DNA of 17,797 bases, taken from positions 1-17,797 of the forward strand of contig DATLZD010000066.1 of the NCBI GenBank assembly GCA_035574155.1, given 5' to 3'. Below, in pieces: positions 13,466 through 17,797 of the stretch. Position 1 is the first letter of the stretch, and each line of letters starts with the position of its first letter. The notes beneath the pieces were generated by a model that did no database searches, was not told the origin of the DNA, and saw only the letters and a list, made by a program, of their open reading frames with translations. The translations under genes and the position numbers were made by a program. The DNA is from HRBIN24 sp035574155 (GTDB lineage: Bacteria > Chloroflexota > Dehalococcoidia > SM23-28-2 > HRBIN24).

Positions 13466-14378
13466 GGTCCCCCCTTCGGCCGGATGTAGGCCTGCCCGCA
13501 CCGCGGGCGGTGGCGGCGGGCTCTGGGAAGGGTAGCAGGACCCGCCGCCAGTCGATCCCTCGCTTCCCATACACGAAGTAGCTTATACCAACTGAGATGA
13601 CATTGCTAACGAGCCAGTATAGCCCCAGGCCGCTGGGCACCGCTAGCGTGAACCAGACGAACATCAGGGGCATCATCAGGTTCAGGGTCTGGTTCATCTG
13701 CTGCTGCTCGGGTGTGGTGGCCGTGCTGCCAGCGGTGGACACCTTCTGCTGGAGGTAGGTGGTGACCCCCACCAGGATGGGCAGCACGAAGGTGGCATCG
13801 GGGCGGCCCAGGTTCAGCCACAGAAAGTGCTGTTCCAGCGGTATGGCGCTGTAGAGGTAGGACCACGGGTAGAGGTGCTGGGACAGGTCCACCACGGCCT
13901 CCGGAACGCCCCCCACCAGCACTATCAGGGCGCGGTAGAGGGCGATCCATACCGGGAACTGGATGAGCATTGGCATCAGGCAGCCCAGCGGGTTGACCCC
14001 GGCCTCCTGGTAGAGCTTCATCAGCTCCTCCTGCCGGCGCTTGGGGTCCTTGTACTTCTTCTGTATCTCCTGGACCCGCGGCTGGATGGCCGACATGGCC
14101 TTGGTGGACTGGAACTGGCGGATGGTGAGGGGCAGGGTGATGAGACGCATGAACAGGGTGAAGAATATGATGGCCAGGCCGAACTGCCCCAACAGGACAT
14201 TGTTGAACAGGACCAGGAAGTTGATGAGGGGGTCCACGAACAGGGTGTGCCAGGGGTCCCGCCCGGCCTGGGCGGTGGCAAACACCGCCAGGAACACCAG
14301 CCCCAGCAGCAACAGGTAGAGGCGCCGGCCGAGGGCACCTGCTGGTCGGACGGTGGTGGGTCGGCTGCGGTCGCTCAT
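13437..14378 (-). CDS. yidC: Membrane protein insertase YidC (Oxa1 family)
   Basis: The 313-residue protein has an N-terminal membrane segment (about 18-37) and the five-helix Oxa1 core: about 58-85 with FTLFMRLITLPL, 130-152 with NPLGCLMPMLIQFPVWIALY, 195-212, 233-250 and 252-270. Arg78 in the first core helix is the groove arginine used for substrate insertion. Between core helices 1 and 2 lies a charged hairpin (QEIQKKYKDPKRRQEELMKL). A basic tail (RRRRGKR) probably touches the ribosome. There is no large periplasmic domain, so it is the Gram-positive/organelle form. It inserts and folds inner-membrane proteins. ATG 14378 overlaps the upstream propeller gene stop by 4 nt (ATGA), and jag begins inside its 3' end. 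Confidence 0.95.
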   Translation of the reverse strand: MSDRSRPTTVRPAGALGRRLYLLLLGLVFLAVFATAQAGRDPWHTLFVDPLINFLVLFNNVLLGQFGLAIIFFTLFMRLITLPLTIRQFQSTKAMSAIQPRVQEIQKKYKDPKRRQEELMKLYQEAGVNPLGCLMPMLIQFPVWIALYRALIVLVGGVPEAVVDLSQHLYPWSYLYSAIPLEQHFLWLNLGRPDATFVLPILVGVTTYLQQKVSTAGSTATTPEQQQMNQTLNLMMPLMFVWFTLAVPSGLGLYWLVSNVISVGISYFVYGKRGIDWRRVLLPFPEPAATARGAGRPTSGRRGDHERRRRGKR

Positions 14379-15505
14379 GGCTGCGGCAGGTCCAGGCGTT
14401 GCACCTGCCCGCTGGTGGGGTCCAATCGGAAGACGTTGCCGTCGTGGGTCACTATGAGCACCTGGTCGTCAACGGGCGTTGGGTCGGCCAGGACGCGGCG
14501 CATCAGGTCCTGCCGTGCCCACGCCTCGCTGCCGGTGGCGGCGTCCAGCCCGTAAACGGTCCCCTCCCTGTCCACTATCACCAGCACCTGCCCCGTCAGC
14601 AGCGGCCGCGCCCGCACGGGGTTCTGGGCAGCGAAGGTCCAGCGCACGGATCCATCGGCCAGGGAAAGGGCGTAGACGGTGCCGTCCAGATTGGGCGCGT
14701 AGACGGTGTCGCCCACCACCAGGGGCTCGGCCCAGAACCAGTTCTCGGCCCGGGGAGGGCTGGGCCATTTCAGGCTACGGGAGCTCACGTCCACAGCATA
14801 AAGCCTGCGGTCAACGGCGCCAACGACGATGGTGCCGTTGGCCAGGACGGGGTTGGACACCAGGCCTGCCCCCACTTCCACCTCCCACAGCTTGCGCCCC
14901 GAGGCAGCGTCCAGGGCATAGAGCTTGCCGTCCATGGAGGCCACATAGAGGGTGTTGCCGTCCAGGAGGGGCCTGGCCCAAATGCTGCCACCAGTCCGGA
15001 AGGGCCAGCCGGCGCGCAGGGAGCCGTCGCGACCGTCGAAGGCGTAGACGCGTCCGTCATCGGAAGCGGCGTAAACGGTGCCGCTGGCCTCGTCCAGGGC
15101 CAGCGGGGCGACGATGGGGCCGTCCGTCTTGAAGCGCCAGCGCAGCCCACCCTGGGCCCGGTCCACGGCGTAGACATAACCATCGTAACCGCCGAAGTAG
15201 AGGGCGTCGGCCGTCGAGACCGGTGCGCCGTAGATGGCCTGGGGACGCACGTTGCGGTCGTTCTGTCCCGGAAAGCGCCAGAGGAAGCGCCAGGTCCCTA
15301 CCTCGTAGGCCGACAGGCGTCCGGCCTCCAGGCTGACATACAACTGGCCTTGGCTCACCACCGGCGACGCCCAACCCCTGGGGGTGGCGGCGGCGGCGCA
15401 GGCTGTGGCCAGGAGGGTCAGGCCGGCCAGGAGGGCCACCGTCCCCCACAGCCGGCGGCCGCGGACAGCCGTGCGGACGGACTCAGGGGACAGGATCGTA
15501 CCCAC
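14375..15505 (-). CDS. PQQ-type beta-propeller lipoprotein (BamB-like repeats)
   Basis: A basic N-terminus (RTAVRGRRLW) leads to a hydrophobic stretch ending LLATAC, a plausible lipobox with Cys36, then eight repeats resembling GxVYALDxxxGxxxW. The repeats are LSAYEVGTWRFLW, VYAVDRAQGGLRW, VYAFDGRDGSLRAGW, LYALDAASGRKLW, LYAVDVSSRSLKW, VYALSLADGSVRW, VYGLDAATGSEAW and VFRLDPTSGQVQR. This predicts an eight-bladed propeller anchored outside the inner membrane. PQQ repeats mark the fold, not binding of PQQ. BamB has a similar form, but nothing shows outer-membrane assembly here. GTG 15505 gives a standard signal peptide and overlaps yidD by 23 nt; an ATG at 15571 would add 22 residues. It is coupled to yidC by an ATGA overlap, which suggests a linked role. 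Confidence 0.82.
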   Translation of the reverse strand: MGTILSPESVRTAVRGRRLWGTVALLAGLTLLATACAAAATPRGWASPVVSQGQLYVSLEAGRLSAYEVGTWRFLWRFPGQNDRNVRPQAIYGAPVSTADALYFGGYDGYVYAVDRAQGGLRWRFKTDGPIVAPLALDEASGTVYAASDDGRVYAFDGRDGSLRAGWPFRTGGSIWARPLLDGNTLYVASMDGKLYALDAASGRKLWEVEVGAGLVSNPVLANGTIVVGAVDRRLYAVDVSSRSLKWPSPPRAENWFWAEPLVVGDTVYAPNLDGTVYALSLADGSVRWTFAAQNPVRARPLLTGQVLVIVDREGTVYGLDAATGSEAWARQDLMRRVLADPTPVDDQVLIVTHDGNVFRLDPTSGQVQRLDLPQP

Positions 15506-15692
15506 CGGGGTGAAAGGGGTGGCAGCGGGCCAGCCGCCAGAGGGTGAGGAGGCCGCCCTTGAGCAGCCCATGCTTCTGGATGGCCTCGTAGCCGTACTGG
15601 GAGCAGGACGGGAAGAAGCGGCAGGCGGGAGGCCTGGCCGGCGAGATCCGCTCCTGGTAGAAGCGGATGATGCCCAGGGCCGCCGACTTCAT
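15483..15692 (-). CDS. yidD: Membrane protein insertion efficiency factor YidD
   Basis: The 69-residue protein has the entire YidD signature: IIRFYQERISPARPPACRFF, then PSCSQYGYEAIQKHG, LTLWRLARCHPFHPGGYDPVP. Cys24, Cys30 and Cys57 are the conserved cysteines. It is a small amphipathic protein on the inner face of the membrane that helps YidC-dependent insertion. Its gene is usually between rnpA and yidC, as here. The ATG at 15692 overlaps the rnpA stop as ATGA. Unlike the classic order, the propeller lipoprotein gene, not yidC, comes next, and its likely start lies inside the yidD 3' end. Confidence 0.95.
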   Translation of the reverse strand: MKSAALGIIRFYQERISPARPPACRFFPSCSQYGYEAIQKHGLLKGGLLTLWRLARCHPFHPGGYDPVP

Positions 15693-16042
15693 CCCCTCAC
15701 CTCCTGGCCCTGGGAGGGGAGCAGGCCGGCCCGCGTCAGGAGGTGCTGGGCCGCCTGCTCTATCTGCCAGTAGTCGGCGGCGGCCGCCGGCGGCCTCAGC
15801 ACGAACACCATGTCCCAGCCCGGTGCCAGGGGCAGGCGGCGCACCGCCTCCCGCAGGCGGCGCTTGGTGCGGTTGCGGACGGTGGCCTTGCCCAGCCGCT
15901 TGCCGGTCACCAGGCCCATGCGGGAGTAAGGCAGGCCGTTGGGTAACGTGCGCAGCACCATGAGCTCGTGACGATAGATACGGCCCCGGCGGAAGACCTG
16001 GTCAAAGGCCTTGCGGCCGTGGAGCCGCAGGAGCCTGCCCAC
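15689..16042 (-). CDS. rnpA: Ribonuclease P protein component (RnpA)
   Basis: The 117-residue basic protein has FDQVFRRGRIYRHELMVLR, then RMGLVTGKRLGKATVRNRTK and RRLREAVRRL. This is the RNR motif (about 56-65) that binds the RNase P RNA, with the left-handed beta-alpha-beta crossover. With the RNA subunit it trims the 5' leader of tRNA precursors. GTG 16042 is the preferred start, behind GAGGGGG and 7 nt after the rpmH stop. The frame is open further upstream, but that part covers rpmH and its promoter and is low-complexity. The order rpmH-rnpA-yidD is nearly universal and confirms the identification. Confidence 0.94.
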   Translation of the reverse strand: MGRLLRLHGRKAFDQVFRRGRIYRHELMVLRTLPNGLPYSRMGLVTGKRLGKATVRNRTKRRLREAVRRLPLAPGWDMVFVLRPPAAAADYWQIEQAAQHLLTRAGLLPSQGQEVRG

Positions 16043-16049
16043 GGCCCCC

Positions 16050-16187
16050 TCAGACGGTGAGCCGCCACCTCCCCTTGAGGCGGCGCCGCTTGAGGACGAG
16101 GCGACCCCCCTTGGTGGCCATCCGTGCCAGGAAGCCGTGCTTACGCTTGCGACGCAGGTTCTTGGGCTGATAGGTGCGCTTGGGCAA
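16050..16187 (-). CDS. rpmH: Ribosomal protein L34 (bL34)
   Basis: The 45-residue protein begins PKRTYQPKNLRRKRKHGFLA and continues RMATKGGRLVLKRRRLKGRWRLTV, a textbook L34. It is a small, highly basic protein of the 50S subunit, near the 23S rRNA core. The start is TTG at 16187, placed 5 nt behind GGAG in a GGGGAGGAG run. No ATG or GTG lies at the right place, so a TTG start is firmly indicated. It leads the operon, followed by rnpA after 7 nt. The promoter at 16230-16258 gives a leader of about 36 nt containing a short inverted repeat (CCCGC/GCGGG near 16201-16211). Confidence 0.96.
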   Translation of the reverse strand: MPKRTYQPKNLRRKRKHGFLARMATKGGRLVLKRRRLKGRWRLTV

Positions 16188-16229
16188 GGTCTCCTCCCCG
16201 CCCGCTGCGGGCCTCCCGAAGCACGGCCC

Positions 16230-16258
16230 ATTATACCTGCCCCGTAGTCGAGGGTCAA
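16230..16258 (-). promoter_or_regulatory. Near-consensus sigma-70 promoter of the rpmH operon
   Basis: On the minus strand, TTGACC (16258-16253) is followed by a 17-bp spacer and a perfect TATAAT (16235-16230). Transcription would begin near 16223, 36 nt before the rpmH TTG. Such AT-rich boxes are very rare in this GC-rich sequence. It is the strongest promoter in the window and probably drives rpmH through pfkB. Confidence 0.85.
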
Positions 16259-16275
16259 ACGTCGGCGAGCGCTAG

Positions 16276-16290
16276 TCCCCGCTCAGGGGA
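16276..16290 (-). terminator. Small hairpin between tRNA-Ser and the rpmH promoter
   Basis: TCCCC (16276-16280) pairs with GGGGA (16286-16290) around a 5-nt loop. It lies 3 bp past the tRNA 3' end in the direction of transcription. There is no T run, so it may end or process the tRNA transcript only weakly, or be incidental. Confidence 0.3.
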
Positions 16291-16293
16291 GGC

Positions 16294-16383
16294 TGGCGGA
16301 GGGGGTGGGATTCGAACCCACGAGGGGCACGGGCCCCTAGCGGTTTTCAAGACCGCCCCGTTCAGCCGCTCCGGCACCCCTCC
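16294..16383 (-). tRNA. tRNA-Ser (anticodon UGA)
   Basis: The 90-nt gene includes an encoded CCA. The acceptor arm GGAGGGG (16383-16377) pairs with CCCCTCC (16304-16298), followed by discriminator G and CCA at 16296-16294. The anticodon stem GCGGT/ACCGC surrounds the loop CTTGAAA, giving anticodon TGA (16349-16347). A long variable arm (GGGGCCCGTGCCCC) marks a class II tRNA, and GGTTCGAATCC forms the T-loop region. UGA reads UCA and other UCN serine codons. All pieces are consistent with a functional gene. Its own promoter is unclear: TAAACT at 16397-16392 is a weak candidate -10, without a good -35. Confidence 0.95.
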
Positions 16384-16450
16384 CGCGCTCTAGTTTAAGG
16401 CATCGGGCTGCAGGGCCCATCCGCCCATCGCTAGGCCCAGGATGTGGGAA

Positions 16451-16481
16451 GGCCTCCGCCCCTTGGCAGCGGGCGGAGGCC
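16451..16481 (-). terminator. Strong hairpin downstream of the sulfurtransferase gene
   Basis: An 11-bp perfect stem (16451-16461 with 16471-16481, GGCCTCCGCCC/GGGCGGAGGCC) surrounds a 9-nt loop. It starts 22 nt past the sulfurtransferase stop. The stretch after it on the minus strand is TTCCCACATC, not T-rich, so it is a U-poor terminator candidate or an RNA 3'-end stabiliser. It separates this gene from the tRNA. Confidence 0.6.
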
Positions 16482-16502
16482 GACCGTCGGCCTGCGCTGT
16501 GC

Positions 16503-17345
16503 CTACTTCTCGATGGGTGCACCCACTAGGCTGCCCCACTCGGTCCAGGAGCCGTCGTAGTTCTTCACCTTGGGGTAGCCCAGCAGGTACTTAAGGACGA
16601 ACCAGGTGTGGGAGGACCGCTCGCCGATGCGGCAATAGGCGATGACCTCCTTGTCGGGCGTGATGCCCTGCGACTGGTAGAGCTGCCGCAGCTCCTCCGG
16701 GTCCTTGAAGGTCCCGTCCTCCTTCACCGCCATCGCCCAGGGGATGTTCTTGGCCCCTGGGATGTGGCCCGGACGCTGGGCACCCTCCTGGGGCAGGTTC
16801 TCGGGTGCTAGGATCTCCCCCTTGTACTCGGCGGGGGAGCGCACGTCCACCAGGGCCAGGTCGGGAGAGCCGAGACGCCGCAGGATCTCGTCGCGGAAGG
16901 CCCGCAGCTCCGGGTTCGGGTCCTTGGCCCGGTACTGGGTGCGCGGGTAGGAGGGCACCTCGGTGGTGAGGGGTCGGCCCTCGTCGATCCACTTCTTGCG
17001 ACCACCGTTCATCACCCGCGCGTCCTCGTGGCCGTAATACTTCAGCAGCCAGAAGGCGTAGGTGGCGAACCAGTTGTTGTTGTCGCCGTAGAGGACCACG
17101 GTGGTGTCGTTGGCGATGCCAGAGCGGGACATGAGGTCTTCCAACAGCTCCTTGGGGGCGATGTCCCGCAGGATGGGGGCCTCCAGGTCGTTGCGCCAGT
17201 GCCAACCTATGGCACCGGGGATGTGGCCCGTCTCGTAGGCGGCCGTGTCCACGTCCACCTCAACGATGCGCACCTTGGGGTCGTTCAGGTGCTCGGCCAC
17301 CCAGTCTGTGGAGACCAGGACCTCGGGATGGGCATACTGGGACAT
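16503..17345 (-). CDS. Thiosulfate sulfurtransferase (two-domain rhodanese)
   Basis: The 280-residue protein has two rhodanese domains. In the N-terminal one (about 10-125) the loop reads YGDNNNWFA with Asp88 where a Cys would sit, so it is inactive. The C-terminal one (about 145-275) has the active Cys238 in YCRIGERSSHTWFVL, then NYDGSWTEWGSLVGAPIEK. This CRIGERS loop and YDGSWTEWG ending match the CysA/SseA-type thiosulfate sulfurtransferases of actinobacteria and relatives. It transfers the sulfane sulfur of thiosulfate to cyanide or a thiol acceptor; the physiological acceptor is unknown. No signal peptide is visible. The start ATG 17345 follows GGAGG by 8 nt. It has its own promoter and a hairpin after it, so it is a single-gene unit. 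Confidence 0.92.
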   Translation of the reverse strand: MSQYAHPEVLVSTDWVAEHLNDPKVRIVEVDVDTAAYETGHIPGAIGWHWRNDLEAPILRDIAPKELLEDLMSRSGIANDTTVVLYGDNNNWFATYAFWLLKYYGHEDARVMNGGRKKWIDEGRPLTTEVPSYPRTQYRAKDPNPELRAFRDEILRRLGSPDLALVDVRSPAEYKGEILAPENLPQEGAQRPGHIPGAKNIPWAMAVKEDGTFKDPEELRQLYQSQGITPDKEVIAYCRIGERSSHTWFVLKYLLGYPKVKNYDGSWTEWGSLVGAPIEK

Positions 17346-17389
17346 GTCGTCATCCCTCCGTACACGGGGCGTTCCAGAGACAACTCAAT

Positions 17390-17417
17390 ATTATACTATC
17401 CCGAGTTACAAAATCAA
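17390..17417 (-). promoter_or_regulatory. Sigma-70 promoter of the sulfurtransferase gene
   Basis: On the minus strand, TTGATT (17417-17412), a 16-bp spacer and TATAAT (17395-17390) form a good promoter in a locally AT-rich patch. Transcription would start near 17383, about 38 nt before the ATG. Confidence 0.75.
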
Positions 17418-17467
17418 GTTTCCTTCGGCTACGCCGGGGCAATTGGGGGCCGAGGCTCGAGGGAAAA

Positions 17468-17797
17468 CTAGGCCTGGACGTAGGAGGGGGCGATGCGCCC
17501 CAGGATATCCGCTGCCTGGGCCACCATCTCCTCCAGGATCTCGCGGGCGGGACGGATGCGGCGCAGCATGCCCGCGATCTGGCCGGCAGGGTTCATGAGC
17601 AGCTCCTTACGCCCGGCCTGCTGGGCTGCCACCGTTATCTCCCGGATGATGGCCCCCTGGAAGGGGAAGGGGAGGGTGGGGGCGCCCGCCCGCTCCCACT
17701 CCTCGATGAGGGGGTTGGTGATGTTGCGCATGGTCTTGCCCGAGTAGATGCGGGTGACGCGGGTGTCCTCCTCGCTGGCCTCCAGGATGCGCCGCTT
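17468..17797 (-). CDS. Nitronate monooxygenase / NAD(P)H-dependent flavin reductase, C-terminal part (partial)
   Basis: The frame is open at the right edge and ends with TAG at 17470-17468, giving 109 residues. EEDTRVTRIYSGKTMRNITN, then PLIEEWERAGAPTLPFPFQ, MNPAGQIAGMLRRIRPAREI and LEEMVAQAADIL match the tail of the FMN-dependent 2-nitropropane dioxygenase (nitronate monooxygenase) family. There SGxxxRxxxNxLxEEW is followed by a PYPxQ-like motif and an (A)GQxxGxxR segment. The family oxidises nitronates or reduces other substrates with FMN. The flavin-binding barrel lies beyond this window, so the exact subfamily (for example FabK-like enoyl reductase) cannot be decided. The end lies 122 bp before the sulfurtransferase start and has no clear terminator. 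Confidence 0.8.
   Translation of the reverse strand, partial: KRRILEASEEDTRVTRIYSGKTMRNITNPLIEEWERAGAPTLPFPFQGAIIREITVAAQQAGRKELLMNPAGQIAGMLRRIRPAREILEEMVAQAADILGRIAPSYVQA

Noticed and set aside
14399..15547. 382-codon plus-strand open frame antisense to the propeller gene
   Set aside because: Its apparent repeats come from the propeller repeats read on the wrong strand, and there is no ribosome site or family match.
16188..16500. Possible replication origin next to rpmH
   Set aside because: dnaA is often beside rpmH, but here a tRNA and a rhodanese gene lie there. I saw no TTATCCACA-type boxes and no AT-rich unwinding region.

Overview
The window is a dense, visibly GC-rich stretch of bacterial chromosome (about two thirds G+C by eye). 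Nearly every base is coding, genes often overlap by 4 nt (ATGA or GTGA), and TTG or GTG starts are common (rpmH and ribH both appear to use TTG). The rpmH-rnpA-yidD-propeller lipoprotein-yidC-jag order, tandem universal stress domains, a 128-residue class 1B SpeD and the style of the PfkB and rhodanese proteins suggest a Chloroflexota-like (possibly thermophilic) or related bacterium. That placement is inference. I see no phage, IS, CRISPR or plasmid signature; this is mostly core metabolism and housekeeping.

Layout. (1) 1-3377, plus strand: the C-terminus of a methylmalonyl-CoA mutase, a small ABM-domain monooxygenase, a GH130-type beta-glycosidase/phosphorylase, a GT2 glycosyltransferase, and a tandem UspA protein with its own extended -10 promoter. 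(2) 7989-3374, minus strand: one apparent operon, MBL hydrolase-ribE-ribBA-ribH-DUF192-mobB-mobA, joining riboflavin synthesis to molybdopterin-dinucleotide synthesis. It ends tail-to-tail against the Usp gene, with both stops inside one CTAG and a hairpin over the junction. (3) 8051-11864, plus strand: a second MBL hydrolase (divergent from the first), lysA, holB (delta prime) and speD. (4) 16187-11840, minus strand: rpmH-rnpA-yidD-PQQ propeller lipoprotein-yidC-jag-pfkB, behind a near-consensus promoter. Its last gene overlaps speD convergently by 25 bp. (5) 16294-17797, minus strand: tRNA-Ser(UGA), a rhodanese-type sulfurtransferase with a strong promoter and a hairpin after its stop, and the C-terminus of a nitronate monooxygenase-like flavoprotein.

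How it fits together. Block 4 is the ribosome/RNase P/membrane-insertion module: L34, the RNase P protein, YidD and YidC, and the RNA-binding Jag. An eight-repeat beta-propeller lipoprotein is inserted between yidD and yidC and is translationally coupled to yidC. This is the most noteworthy arrangement in the window. Block 2 makes flavin and molybdenum cofactors, both from GTP, but lacks ribD, which must lie elsewhere. No clearly new defence or mobile system is visible. The findings are departures in gene order, active-site residues, start sites and small DNA structures.
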